From the NCBI GenBank assembly GCA_031291275.1, contig JARLJJ010000030.1, forward strand, positions 1 through 64,000: DNA of 64,000 nt. Reading direction: 5' to 3'. The DNA comes from Formivibrio sp. (GTDB lineage: Bacteria; Pseudomonadota; Gammaproteobacteria; Burkholderiales; Chitinibacteraceae). Below are positions 49,732 through 60,100 of the stretch, one piece after another (position 1 is the stretch's first letter; every line of letters starts with the position of its first letter). Position numbers and translations under genes: made by a program. The notes beneath the pieces were generated by a model. That model was not told where the DNA came from. It saw only the letters and a program-made list of their open reading frames with translations, and did not search any database.

Positions 49732-50751
49732 TTACAGCTGCAATCGGGGCGTCTGAACGTTTTCCACGCGCTGCGGCGCGCCGTTCCCAAACTGCATCAT
49801 GCTTCCCACGGCCTGTTTGAACGCCACGCCCAGCAGCAGCACCAGCAATAACACCAGCCCCAGCACAATCATTTTGTGCGTCAATGAATTGGGGGGATTA
49901 GGAGGACCATACTGGTTTGCTTCCTTGTTGCCGGGCCAGACCGAAAGCCAAATCCAGACCAGACCGCCGATAAACGGGGCAAAACTAAGCAGCACCAGCC
50001 AACCGGTCAGACCGATATCGTGCAAGCGTTGTACCGAGAAGCGCAGGCCAAAAAATAGTAACGCCAGGACGGAAACACCAAACAACAAAATGGAAAAAAG
50101 AGGAAATCCGCCATGACCCATGCTGCTAAACACAGAGCTCATGACCATTAAGCCAACCAGCATTATCAGCACATAACCAGCCAGACCATAGATCGTATAA
50201 CGCATACGATTCAATCGACCGTCAAAGCTGAAGCTCAAAATGGGCGGCAACTCCTCATCCGGCACCCAGGCTGTCGTAGCGGCATAAGCACTTTGCATCG
50301 CCACCGGCCGGCCTGCGTCCGCCTTGAGCGCAGTTTGCGCTGCAGCATAGCGCGGCATATCCACGCCACACGCACGGCACAGTGTACGTCTGGGTTGCCG
50401 AACACCACACTGCGGGCAGAGCATTTCCTCTGCTGCGGGTATTGCCGTCTCTGCGGGTGCCAATGGAACATCCGCCGAGACGGGCTGCGCCATGGGCTCA
50501 ATATCCAACACATGCTCAAGCACTTCTTCCTCAACGAGGACCTGAATACCGGCTTTTTGCAGCAGCGCTTGATAAGCGTCCAATTTTGAAGCCGGCAAAC
50601 CGCGTTTAATCACTACGGAACCACCAGCAAAGAGCTTGTCCACATGTTCTGGCGGAACTCTCAACAGTGACGGCAGACCAGCCTTCACTTCTTCGAGCGA
50701 TCGCCCTGGCAGCAGCCCCCCCTGAAACACGAGTCGAACTGTTTTCTCCAT
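49732..50751 (-). CDS. DUF805 membrane protein with N-terminal domain and zinc ribbon
   Basis: 339 residues. Residues 1-75 form a small domain with RLVFQGGLLPGRSLEEVKAGL and LQKAGIQVLVEEE. A linker leads to a zinc-ribbon (CPQCGVRQPRRTLCRACGVDM, about 112-132: CxxC...CxxC). The second half is DUF805: RLNRMRYTIYGLAG, FSVQRLHDIGLTGWLVLL and WLSVWPGNKEANQYGPP, with about four to five membrane helices. The function of DUF805 proteins is unknown. It sits between glgB and glgX on the same strand, with roughly 130-200 base gaps on each side. Confidence 0.85.
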   Translation of the reverse strand: MEKTVRLVFQGGLLPGRSLEEVKAGLPSLLRVPPEHVDKLFAGGSVVIKRGLPASKLDAYQALLQKAGIQVLVEEEVLEHVLDIEPMAQPVSADVPLAPAETAIPAAEEMLCPQCGVRQPRRTLCRACGVDMPRYAAAQTALKADAGRPVAMQSAYAATTAWVPDEELPPILSFSFDGRLNRMRYTIYGLAGYVLIMLVGLMVMSSVFSSMGHGGFPLFSILLFGVSVLALLFFGLRFSVQRLHDIGLTGWLVLLSFAPFIGGLVWIWLSVWPGNKEANQYGPPNPPNSLTHKMIVLGLVLLLVLLLGVAFKQAVGSMMQFGNGAPQRVENVQTPRLQL

Positions 50752-50884
50752 CCCTGCACCCTTTATATTTTTTGTTGTGGCAACCCAAGTGTATTTGCCT
50801 ATGTGTTAAGAACTTGTCCAGCGTCTGCCGCTTCATTCTCGGGGAGAAACGCAGTGCTTCATCCCCGAAAGGCGTGTAATAAAA

Positions 50885-53056
50885 TCAAACACAGACTTTC
50901 AGATACACCACCGCCAGCGGTGGTAGAACCAACGATAGCGACTGGGAAAATCCATGACTGCCCACCGTTTCAGCATGCATTTCCATATTCCCGACATTGC
51001 CGCCACCGTACCAGTGCGAATCGGTATTGAGCACTTCCTGATAGCGCCCAGCTTTGGGGACGCCGATGCGATATCCGTGACGCGGCACCGGGGTGAAATT
51101 ACCCACCACAATCACAAAGCCGCCCTGGTTGTCATAACGGATAAAGCTGAGCACGGAATTTTCACTGTCGTCGGCACAAATCCATTTGAAACCGCACGGC
51201 TCAAAATCGGCGGCAAACAGAGCGGGCGTGCCTTTGTAAAAGCGATTCAGATCACCCACCAGTGTCTGCACACCCTTGTGCCAATCAATCTCGGCCTGAT
51301 GCCAGTCCAGACTGCCATCATGGTTCCACTCGGCACCTTGGGCAAATTCGTCACCCATGAACAGCAGTTTTTTACCGGGATAGGCCCACATAAAAGCGTA
51401 ATAGGACCGCAGATTGGCAAATTTCTGCCAGGCGTCCCCGGGCATACGCGACAGCAACGAGCCCTTGCCATGCACCACTTCATCATGCGACAGCGGCAAG
51501 ACAAAGTTTTCCGAATACGCATAGATCATGCCGAAAGTTAGCTGATTGTGGTGAAACTTGCGATGCACCGGATCCTGGCGGAAATATTCCAGCGTATCGT
51601 GCATCCACCCCATATTCCATTTGTAATGGAACCCCAGCCCACCCATGAACGGCGGACGACTCACTGCGGGAAACGACGTGGACTCCTCAGCCAGGGTGAT
51701 GGCTTCCGGACGTTCAACTCCGATTATCTCGTTCATGCGACGCAGAAAATCAATCGCTTCCAGATTCTCGCGGCCGCCGAACTCGTTCGGAATCCATTCG
51801 CCTTCCTTGCGCGAATAATCGCGATAGAGCATCGACGCCACCGCATCGACACGCAGACCATCCACGCCGTAGCGTTCGATCCAGTACAGCGCATTGCCGA
51901 TCAGAAAATTACGCACTTCGTTGCGGCCGAAGTTGTAGATCAGCGTGCTCCAGTCCTGATGGAAACCTTCGCGCGGATCGGCATGTTCGAACAGGTGCGT
52001 GCCATCGAAATTCGCCAAGCCATGTGCATCGGTAGGGAAATGTCCCGGCACCCAGTCGAGGATCACGCCCAGTCCGGCTGCATGCGCCTGATCGACGAAA
52101 TAGCGGAAATCTTCCGGGCTACCAAAACGGGCTGTTGGCGCGTAAATACCCAGCGGCTGGTAGCCCCAAGAGCCATCAAAAGGATGCTCATTGATTGGCA
52201 GCAACTCGATATGGGTAAAACCCATGTGAGCAGCATATTGCACCAGTTGATCGGCCAGTTCACGCCAGGTCAGCCAACGATTATTCTCTTGGGGAACCCG
52301 CCGCCATGAACCCAGATGCACTTCATAAATGCTGACCGGGGAAACCAACGCGTTGGCGACACGCCGATGCTCGCTCGATGGAACGATCGGCGGCAGATGC
52401 GCAACCTTGGAGGCCGTGCCAGGACGGAGTTCAGCAGCCAGTCCATAGGGATCAGACTTGAGCTGAACGTTGCCATTGGCATCCAGAATTTCGAATTTAT
52501 ACAGGGCACCTTCCGTCACGCCTGGCAGAAAAATCTCCCATACACCGCATTCGCGCCGCAAGCGCATCGGGAAACGCCGACCGTCCCAAAAATTGAAATC
52601 GCCGACCACCGAGACTCGCCGTGCATTGGGCGCCCAAACAGCAAAGCGGACGCCATCCACACCCTCCATCTGGCACGGATGCGCGCCCATGCGCTCAAAC
52701 GGGCGGTAATGTGTACCTTCTGCCAGCAGCCAGATATCCATCTCGCCCAGTACCGGACCGAAACGGTAGGGATCGTCAATCTCGACCTGCCACTCTCCCC
52801 AAGTCACACTCAACCGGTAATCCAGGACGCTGGTTTGCGCAGGCAAGGCACCGGAAAAAAAGCCTCGCTCATCCAGTCTATCCAGCACCATCACTTCCCG
52901 CCCTTCGTGCACCATTGCGCAACGCGTCGCATTGGGCAAGAAAGCACGTACTACCAGTATTTTTCCTTCCTTGTGCAGGCCGAGAATTGAAAAAGGATCA
53001 CCGTGACGGCCTTCGCACACAGCAGCAATCAATTCAGAGGAGGGGGGCAAAGACAT
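50885..53056 (-). CDS. glgB: 1,4-alpha-glucan branching enzyme
   Basis: 723 residues from the ATG at 53056 ([22 protein letters not shown]); an upstream in-frame start at 53125 lacks conservation. GH13/CBM48 enzyme that makes alpha-1,6 branches in glycogen. Regions: [28 protein letters not shown] (nucleophile Asp), [10 protein letters not shown] (acid/base Glu) and [22 protein letters not shown] is typical of bacterial GlgB. It is the first gene of the glycogen region and is read away from the EAL gene; 356 bases separate the two start codons. Confidence 0.96.
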   Translation of the reverse strand: MSLPPSSELIAAVCEGRHGDPFSILGLHKEGKILVVRAFLPNATRCAMVHEGREVMVLDRLDERGFFSGALPAQTSVLDYRLSVTWGEWQVEIDDPYRFGPVLGEMDIWLLAEGTHYRPFERMGAHPCQMEGVDGVRFAVWAPNARRVSVVGDFNFWDGRRFPMRLRRECGVWEIFLPGVTEGALYKFEILDANGNVQLKSDPYGLAAELRPGTASKVAHLPPIVPSSEHRRVANALVSPVSIYEVHLGSWRRVPQENNRWLTWRELADQLVQYAAHMGFTHIELLPINEHPFDGSWGYQPLGIYAPTARFGSPEDFRYFVDQAHAAGLGVILDWVPGHFPTDAHGLANFDGTHLFEHADPREGFHQDWSTLIYNFGRNEVRNFLIGNALYWIERYGVDGLRVDAVASMLYRDYSRKEGEWIPNEFGGRENLEAIDFLRRMNEIIGVERPEAITLAEESTSFPAVSRPPFMGGLGFHYKWNMGWMHDTLEYFRQDPVHRKFHHNQLTFGMIYAYSENFVLPLSHDEVVHGKGSLLSRMPGDAWQKFANLRSYYAFMWAYPGKKLLFMGDEFAQGAEWNHDGSLDWHQAEIDWHKGVQTLVGDLNRFYKGTPALFAADFEPCGFKWICADDSENSVLSFIRYDNQGGFVIVVGNFTPVPRHGYRIGVPKAGRYQEVLNTDSHWYGGGNVGNMEMHAETVGSHGFSQSLSLVLPPLAVVYLKVCV

Positions 53057-53412
53057 GGCAAGCTCACTTGTCGACTGGGATAAATTGAGTATGGCACAAA
53101 CCGTTGTTCCGGCAGATAGCGGCATCCCTCAGATTGCGTATTTCGATGTCACTGATTAGAAGCTCGCCAGAACAAGGCCGGTGAATGCACCCAAATAATG
53201 CACATGAAGATGCAGACCGCACCACAACAAAACATTACCCCAGGGAAAACCTTACGAATTCAAACACAGATTGATAATTCCTCGCACTACCGGCACTGGC
53301 ATGCCGATTGCTGATTACAAGCAACCACTTCTTCCATGCAAGCATCCCATCCGTGATAGCCAAATCCCGTCCGTTCGCCCCGCCTGCCCTAGAAGCTATC
53401 CCCGCAGATTCA
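53057..53412. other. 356-base divergent region between glgB and the EAL gene
   Basis: It contains a strong sigma-54 promoter match at 53297-53312 facing the EAL gene, and presumably the glgB promoter near 53060-53200, for which no clear -35/-10 pair was seen. No gene. Confidence 0.5.
53297..53312 (+). promoter_or_regulatory. Sigma-54 (-24/-12) promoter of the EAL gene
   Basis: TGGCATGCCGATTGCT matches the RpoN consensus TGGCAC-N5-TTGCW at all but one position (T for C in the -24 box), with the invariant GG (53298-53299) and GC (53310-53311) 10 bases apart. Transcription would start near 53323, 90 bases before the ATG at 53413, which rules out the in-frame TTG at 53308. Confidence 0.75.
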
Positions 53413-54642
53413 ATGATGGAACGCCAGAATTGCCTGATCTCTGTTCCTTATGAATCGCATACACTCACCAGCCATTTTCAACCCATTTACGGCCTGTCCG
53501 CACAGCGCACTGTGGGTTATGAAGCCTTGTTGCGCCCTTTCACTGCGGATGGTTCGGCAATTTCGCCCCTTGCCTTGTTAAATAACCAGCAAGGGGATAT
53601 GCGGCTAAAACTCGATCAACTTTGCCATTTCCTGCATTTGAACAACTACCATCACCTCTCGAAACAGGACGACTGGCTGTTCTTGAACATGAATCCTCAT
53701 GTGTTCCTGCAGGCAAGGAAAGCCCCCAGCAACAACTCGTTTGGCAGTTTACTTAGCCAGCTTGAATTTCCGCCTCACCGCCTGGTCATTGAAGTTCTTG
53801 AAGAAGCCGTACGCGACGATGCCGAGTTTGGTTCAGCCGTCGCGTTTTTCCGGGAAATGGGTTGCCTGATTGCCTTGGATGACTTTGGCGCAGGCAGTTC
53901 CAATTTTGACCGGGTCTGGAAAATACGCCCACAGATTGTAAAACTGGATCGCAGCCTGATCATGCAGGCTGCAAAGGAAAAACGAATCCGCCGGCTGTTG
54001 CCGCAAATAGTTTCCTTACTGCATGAGGCTGGATCCATGGTTCTGGTCGAGGGGGTGGAAACCGAGGACGAAGCTTATATTGCGCTCGATTCCGACGTGG
54101 ACTTTGCGCAAGGGTATCTGTTTGGGCGACCACAGCCCTATTTGGTTGATCGAAGCAATGCAGAAAAGGTCATCGGTGACCTTTGGACTGATTTCGATGC
54201 CCGCATCAAACAAGAACGCAAGCAACATCACCAGACCCTTTCCCCCTACCTGAATGCCATTGGCTATGCTGCAGTTTTGCTCTCTGCCGGGCGTGACATG
54301 GAGGAATCCTGTCGCTCGTTTCTCGAACTAGCTCAATCCGATTTCTGCTACTTGCTTGATCACGATGGCCGGCAAATCGGCGTCAATTTCTGGTCCGCAT
54401 ATGCCTCGCCCAATATGGATCAACGTCTTGCCCCGCTCAAAGACACACAAGGCGCCCGCTGGTCCAGACGACCTTATTTCCGTCGCGCCATAGAGCATTT
54501 TGGCAAACCTCAAGTGACCCGGCCGTACCTTTCCATATCCAGCGCGGACCTCTGCGTCACCGTTTCCACCAGCTTCAAGCTAAACGGCAGCACGCTTGTT
54601 ATTTGTGGCGATGTACGCATACCGCAAAGACTGCAGGACTAA
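53413..54642 (+). CDS. EAL-domain c-di-GMP phosphodiesterase with C-terminal Cache-like domain
   Basis: 409 residues from the ATG at 53413. The frame is open back to 53308, but the sigma-54 promoter overlaps that stretch. The EAL domain (about 15-260) has intact catalytic motifs: GYEALLRP, LNMNPH (Asn), EVLEEAV (Glu), LDDFGAGSSN, KLDRSL (Lys) and VEGVETEDE; it should hydrolyse c-di-GMP to pGpG. The C-terminal ~145 residues look like a PAS/Cache-type sensor (CYLLDHDGRQIG, WSRRPYFRRAIEHFGKPQVTRPY, CVTVS). No signal peptide or membrane segment is present, so the sensor would be cytoplasmic. This is unusual for a Cache fold, which is normally extracellular. Confidence 0.85.
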   Translation: MMERQNCLISVPYESHTLTSHFQPIYGLSAQRTVGYEALLRPFTADGSAISPLALLNNQQGDMRLKLDQLCHFLHLNNYHHLSKQDDWLFLNMNPHVFLQARKAPSNNSFGSLLSQLEFPPHRLVIEVLEEAVRDDAEFGSAVAFFREMGCLIALDDFGAGSSNFDRVWKIRPQIVKLDRSLIMQAAKEKRIRRLLPQIVSLLHEAGSMVLVEGVETEDEAYIALDSDVDFAQGYLFGRPQPYLVDRSNAEKVIGDLWTDFDARIKQERKQHHQTLSPYLNAIGYAAVLLSAGRDMEESCRSFLELAQSDFCYLLDHDGRQIGVNFWSAYASPNMDQRLAPLKDTQGARWSRRPYFRRAIEHFGKPQVTRPYLSISSADLCVTVSTSFKLNGSTLVICGDVRIPQRLQD

Positions 54643-54735
54643 GCACCACCCCTGTCAATAATTGTTCTTAATAGGACTATCTGCACCAGATCAATGCCAC
54701 CCCACCAAACCAGCAAATCAACCAGCACCAACATA

Positions 54736-54751
54736 TGGCACGCATCCTGCT
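54736..54751 (+). promoter_or_regulatory. Sigma-54 (-24/-12) promoter of the chemoreceptor gene
   Basis: TGGCACGCATCCTGCT fits TGGCAC-N5-TTGCW with one mismatch (C for T at the start of the -12 box); GG at 54737-54738 and GC at 54749-54750. The ATG is 67 bases further on, at 54818. Confidence 0.7.
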
Positions 54752-54817
54752 AGCTCATTCCCCGCGCACACGTAATTACAAAAAAATGCACCAACAATAC
54801 GCACAGGGAAAACAACA

Positions 54818-56959
54818 ATGGCTTTGAAAAGTGATTTGATGGCGTTGTCGGCGGAAGAACGTGGCTGGCTTCCTTGGTTTGGTAAAACCGGCAAACTCGC
54901 CATGTCTTGGGCAACCCGTCTCAATCGTCGCCGCTATCCTTGGCTGGAAACCGCGTTTGACGGCATTGCACAGACGCGGGTTAGGCTATTGACGGACTGG
55001 ACCAACCAGCAATGGGCTCACCTGGAAGGATTTGCACATTCACTCCCCAACAACGGTCAACTGCGTAATGAATGGTTATCTGCCCGCCTGAAGATCATTC
55101 GCGATGCGTCAGAACTGTTTGTACTTGATTCGCAAGGCAGCGTGATTGCCTCGAGTCATGCCGCTCATGCCGGCAAGGCCGACATTCCCGGCCGGGTAAT
55201 TGAATCCGCCCGCAAGCAACGGTTCCTGCACGGTCCCTATATTGACCCGTTGACGCTGCAAATTGGCCCCAGCTCATCCAAGTTTCACGATGCGGTCACC
55301 TTGTTGTTTCTTCTTCCGGTGATCCGTGCCAACCAATTGGTTGCCATTCTGTGTGCCCGAGTACCTAACGATGTCGTCGGCGATTTGATCCAGCGCGAAG
55401 GGGGTCATGTATTTCATGAGTCCGGCGACAATTACCTGTTCATGGCCAAACCGGTTTTCGATTCTACAATTCAGCCCGGCGTGGCGTTATCGCGCTCACG
55501 CTTTGAAGATCGCTCGTTCTCGCTTGGCGACAACCTCAAGGATGGCGTCAATACCGACTATGGCGTGGTGCGGGTACAAAATCACACTGAATTCGAATTG
55601 GTTTTCAACGATCCAGCCACACGCCAGTTGCACCCCGGAGTGCGAGAAACCATTCGTAAAGGGCAGAATTTATATGTGAAATACCCGGGCTATTCCGACT
55701 ACCGGCATATCCCGGTCATTGGCAAGGGAGTCACTTTCCAATTGCCCGGCTCGCTCGACACCTGGGGCATGATGTGCGAAGCCGATCTGGAAGAAGTCTA
55801 TCGTGCCCGTCCGACCAGTTACCGCGCCAGCAAGGCATTACTGGTCGCAGACATGGTCATGCTCGCCGCCACAGGCGCCCTGTGTTTCGGTCTGAACCTG
55901 AGCGGCCCGCAAACATTGCTGGCGGCAACGGGATGTCTGGCTGTCACGGCTTTTTTCTATCGTCGCTTCTACCTGCATTCGCTCTCCTCCCGGCTCAGTG
56001 AAACAGGACGAACCGTGCAAACCGTGGCCGAGGGCGGCGGCAACCTATCGATTCGACTGGATAAACCCGGCGCCCACCGCGATGAAATCACCGCCACGGC
56101 TCAGTGGATCAATAGTCTGATCGACAATATGGAAGGCATCATTGCCCAGGTGATTCGCATCAGCAATGAGGTGAGCATGGCTAACCACTCGCAGGTTCAA
56201 GCCAGCAATGCGACCCGTAGTCGTGCCCAGGAAGTATTCGTTTCCATGCAGCAAATCCTTGATTCACTGGAGCAGCAGATGCAGGAAATCGGTACCGCTT
56301 CGCTGCAGGCCAGCAGCATGCGTGCCGACATGGCCAAGGCATTTTCCGGCGCACAACAGCAATTTGAAGATTTGCAAGGCATGACCGGCACGATCCGGGA
56401 ACGGATCAGCCATTCGGCGGCCACCATTGGTGAGCTGCAGAAAAGCACGGCCGAGATCGACCATATCGTGCTTGTCATCAAGGAAATTGCTGATCAAACC
56501 AACCTACTGGCGCTCAATGCCGCCATTGAAGCGGCCCGTGCAGGCGAATCAGGCCGGGGTTTTGCCGTGGTGGCCGATGAAGTACGCAAACTGGCCGAAC
56601 GCACCCGTAATGCCACGATGCAGATTGGTGGAATGATTGAAGGAGTACAGGAACAGGCCAACCGGGCCGTGACCGCAATGCAAAGTGGCATGGGTGAACT
56701 CGAAGCGGGATTGAAACTGGCAGTAGACAGTGCATCAGATCGCAACGGGACCGAAGCCATGGTGAACAACATCCTGGCATCGATCCAGCACATTGCCGAA
56801 TCCAGTACCGCCCATAGCGAGCATATCCGATCGGTAGCTGGCACGGCCGATTCCATGCGTGCGGCCTTAGATGGCTCCGAGCACAGCCTGGCGGAAACGG
56901 CTGCTGCCGTTCACCAGCTTGAAGGCCTGGCGGCGCAATTCAAGGTGGCGACAGTATAA
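54818..56959 (+). CDS. Methyl-accepting chemotaxis protein with N-terminal Cache-like domain and TM hairpin
   Basis: 713 residues. The signalling hairpin is unmistakable: [22 protein letters not shown], then [18 protein letters not shown]. Unlike classical receptors there is no N-terminal membrane helix. The first ~330 residues hold a Cache/PAS-like sensor ([17 protein letters not shown], then [16 protein letters not shown]), followed by two closely spaced helices (about 339-360 and 366-380), a HAMP region (about 385-440) and the methyl-accepting domain. This gives an Aer-like topology with the sensor in the cytoplasm. No C-terminal NWETF-type pentapeptide. AGGGA lies 9 bases before the ATG. 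Confidence 0.9.
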   Translation: MALKSDLMALSAEERGWLPWFGKTGKLAMSWATRLNRRRYPWLETAFDGIAQTRVRLLTDWTNQQWAHLEGFAHSLPNNGQLRNEWLSARLKIIRDASELFVLDSQGSVIASSHAAHAGKADIPGRVIESARKQRFLHGPYIDPLTLQIGPSSSKFHDAVTLLFLLPVIRANQLVAILCARVPNDVVGDLIQREGGHVFHESGDNYLFMAKPVFDSTIQPGVALSRSRFEDRSFSLGDNLKDGVNTDYGVVRVQNHTEFELVFNDPATRQLHPGVRETIRKGQNLYVKYPGYSDYRHIPVIGKGVTFQLPGSLDTWGMMCEADLEEVYRARPTSYRASKALLVADMVMLAATGALCFGLNLSGPQTLLAATGCLAVTAFFYRRFYLHSLSSRLSETGRTVQTVAEGGGNLSIRLDKPGAHRDEITATAQWINSLIDNMEGIIAQVIRISNEVSMANHSQVQASNATRSRAQEVFVSMQQILDSLEQQMQEIGTASLQASSMRADMAKAFSGAQQQFEDLQGMTGTIRERISHSAATIGELQKSTAEIDHIVLVIKEIADQTNLLALNAAIEAARAGESGRGFAVVADEVRKLAERTRNATMQIGGMIEGVQEQANRAVTAMQSGMGELEAGLKLAVDSASDRNGTEAMVNNILASIQHIAESSTAHSEHIRSVAGTADSMRAALDGSEHSLAETAAAVHQLEGLAAQFKVATV

Positions 56960-56983
56960 ACAGCGCAGAAAAAGCACAAATCA

Positions 56984-57020
56984 AGCACCCCTGCGGGGTG
57001 CTGTTCAGAAGAACAGCACC
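56984..57020 (+). promoter_or_regulatory. Two overlapping, mutually exclusive hairpins
   Basis: Hairpin A: AGCACCCC (56984-56991) with GGGGTGCT (56995-57002). Hairpin B: GGTGCTGTTC (56997-57006) with GAACAGCACC (57011-57020), a perfect 10-bp stem with a 4-base loop. They share 56997-57002, so only one can form at a time. They lie between the chemoreceptor stop and the GGDEF-EAL gene, upstream of a terminator. This may be nothing more than the end of the chemoreceptor transcript, or it may be a switch. Confidence 0.6.
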
Positions 57021-57045
57021 CTCACTTTCTAAAGCTCTTTCGCAC

Positions 57046-57083
57046 TGCCAGCCCTAATCCTGGCTGGCATAAATCGTTTTTTT
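57046..57083 (+). terminator. Rho-independent terminator before the GGDEF-EAL gene
   Basis: TGCCAGCC (57046-57053) pairs with GGCTGGCA (57062-57069), followed by TAAATCG and seven T (57077-57083). The gene at 57123 starts 39 bases further on, so a promoter for it must lie between, or the terminator is conditional. Confidence 0.8.
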
Positions 57084-57122
57084 GTCTGAATATTCATTGG
57101 TATCCCTCTTTTTTTTGGCTTG

Positions 57123-60100
57123 ATGCCAAAGGCAAGACACGTGGCCTGTCTTCGCGTTCGTCCTTTCCTGGTAATTCTGTTCTTGATCGCAGGATGGCTG
57201 TACAGCCCTGTCTGGGCGGCGAATCAGCCACAAGTATTGCTGCTTAATTCATACCATCAAGGAATGGATTGGACCGATGGGGAGACCGCTGGGGTACAGG
57301 CGGGCCTGGCAAAAAATATCCCGCCAGTTCAGTTTCATATCGAATACATGGATACCAAGCGGGTATCCGATCAAGCGCATTTTGACAACTTGCGCCGTCT
57401 ATATGCACACAAATACCAATCGCTCAAACTGGATGCCATCGTCGCTACCGACAACGATGCCTTTGAGTTCCTGCGTCGATATCGCGATGAACTATTCCCA
57501 GGCGTACCCGTCGTTTTTTGTGGGGTGAACTGGTTTCGAGAGGACTTGCTCACCGGTCTGCACGGATTTACTGGCGTGGCAGAAACCAGTGATAGCGCAG
57601 CCACAATCAAACTGATGCTGCACTTGCACCCGCAAACCAAGCGCATTGTCGTGGTCATCGACAACACCACCACAGGCAGCGCTTTACGCAAAGAGATGGA
57701 GCCAATTCTCGCCTCTTTTAAGAACAAGGTGGAATTCACATTTTTGGATAACCTGACTTTAGGAGAGTTACCCCAAAAGCTGGGCACGCTTGCGCAAGAC
57801 AACTTGGTGTTGCTGATGCCATTTGCCCGTGACCAGGCAGGCACTTACGTCACGTATCCAGAAATCGCCCAGTTGGTCACCCAGCACAGTCCGGTACCCG
57901 TTTACGCCAACTGGGATTTCTATCTCGGCTACGGCATCGTTGGCGGGCTACTCACCACCGCCAGAGCACAAGGCGAAGCCGCCAGCGAAATTCTGCAACT
58001 TATTCTGAGGGGAGAAAGCGCCGACGCCATTCCTGTCCGCCAACATCTAGCTGGGCATTACGCCTTCGATAACCGCCAACTGGTCCGGTTCCACATTCCG
58101 AAGTCTCAACTTCCCGAATCCAGTACGTTTGTATTTCAACCATGGCACGAGACCCACCAGCCGCTCATCTGGCTGGGCTTGGTCTTGCTATTCGCATTGA
58201 TCGCACTGCTTTGGGCCTTGTTGATCAGCATGGCACGCAAACGTCAAGCGGATGCCGTCTTGCAAGAGACGTTAGCCACCTTGCAATCGCATGACGCTGC
58301 TTTGCGAGAAATATCGCAAGGAGTGTTGATCGCAGGAACAGATCAGCGCGTGACCTACGCCAACCATGCGATTGAGCGCATTTCCGGCTATTCCCAGGAA
58401 GAATTGCTTGGCCAATCCTACGCGATACTGCAAGGACCCAAGAGCAATGCAGATACCGTGGCAAAAATGCGTACGGCACTTGATGCAGCCCAGCCATTTC
58501 AAGGAGAAATTCTGAATTATCGTAAAGATGGCACCGAATTCTGGAGTGAGCTTTCCCTTTCTCCCGTCTTTGATACCAGCGGCCAGTTAACTCAATTTGT
58601 TGGAGTGCAAAGTGACATCACACCTCGCAAACAAGCGGATGTCGAACTCAGGATTGCGGCCAAAGCGTTTGAATCACAGGTTGGCATGCTTGTCACCGAC
58701 AGTCTCGGCGTTATATTGCGGGTCAACCAGGCATTTATTCGGACCACGGGATACAGCGTAGAAGAAGCGGTGGGTCAAAAATCGTCCTTGCTGAAATCCG
58801 GACGGCAAGACACGGCGTTTTACACACACATGTGGGCCTCCTTGCTTGAGCAACATTTCTGGCAAGGTGTAATCTGGAATCGACACAAAAATGGTGGGAT
58901 CTATGCCGAATGGCTCACCATTTATGCGGTCATCTCTCCCGAGGGCGGCATCACTCACTTTGTTGGTGCGTTTTCCGATATCACCCAAAACAAGGAGGCG
59001 GAAGCCGAAATTCATCGACTGGCCTACTACGATCAGCTGACTCACCTCCCTAATCGCCGCCTGCTGCAAGACCGGCTGGGTCAAGCATTGGCTGCGGCCG
59101 CTCGAGACGGACTATACGGCGCCGTTTTGTTCCTTGATCTGGATAATTTCAACACCCTCAACGATACCCGTGGACATGACATCGGTGATTTGTTGCTGGT
59201 TCAAGTCGCACAGCGATTGCGTCTAGTCTTGCGCCAAGTCGATACCTTGGCCCGGCAAGGTGGGGACGATTTTGTGATTATTCTGGAGGCACTGAGCGAT
59301 GAGGCAGAAGAAGCCGCTGCCGTGGCCAAAAATATTGGTCATCACTTGCGCGCGGCCATTGCCCAACCCTTTCATATTAACGGCCACGAGTGCGTCAGTG
59401 CCGCCAGCATTGGCATCTGCCTGTTTCGCGGGGATGAAGCTCCAGAGGATTTACTTAAAAATGCGGATATCGCGATGTACCAGGCCAAGGCAGGGGGGCG
59501 CAATACTTCGCGCTTCTTTGACCCTCAAATGCAGTCCACGCTGGATCAAAGAAGCGCACTGGAAAGCGACCTGCGACAGGCGCTCACGCGAGACGAATTA
59601 CAGCTTTACTACCAAGCCCAGGTCGATGGCTGCGGACACACTCTCGGCGCAGAAGTATTGCTCCGATGGCAGCATCCCGAACATCACTTTGTTTCTCCAG
59701 CCGACTTCATCCCGCTGGCCGAAGAAACCGGGTTGATTTTGCCGATTGGACAATGGGTGCTCGAAAGAGCTTGTACGCAGATCAAGAGTTGGTCCGATGA
59801 TCCCATCGCCTGTGGATTGCACGTTTCTGTCAATGTCAGCCCACTGCAGTTTCGCCAGGATTATTTTGTTGCCCAAGTTCAAACCGTCCTCAAGGAAAGC
59901 GGTATCGACCCAGCCCGGTTGAAACTCGAATTAACGGAAACGCTGGTCCTGAACGACATCGAAAACACGATTGAAAAAATGCATGCGCTTAAACGACTTG
60001 GACTCAATTTCTCCATGGATGACTTTGGCACAGGTTATTCGTCACTGTCCTACCTCACTCGCCTGCCCCTGGATGAACTCAAGATCGACAAATCTTTCGT

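Noticed and set aside
50840-50875. Terminator after glgB
   Set aside because: A TCGGGGA/TCCCCGA inverted repeat exists, but the loop is long and there is no T tract, so support is too weak.
57084-57122. Sigma-54 promoter directly before the GGDEF-EAL gene
   Set aside because: TTGGTATCCCTC... has the GG but lacks the GC of the -12 box at the right distance.
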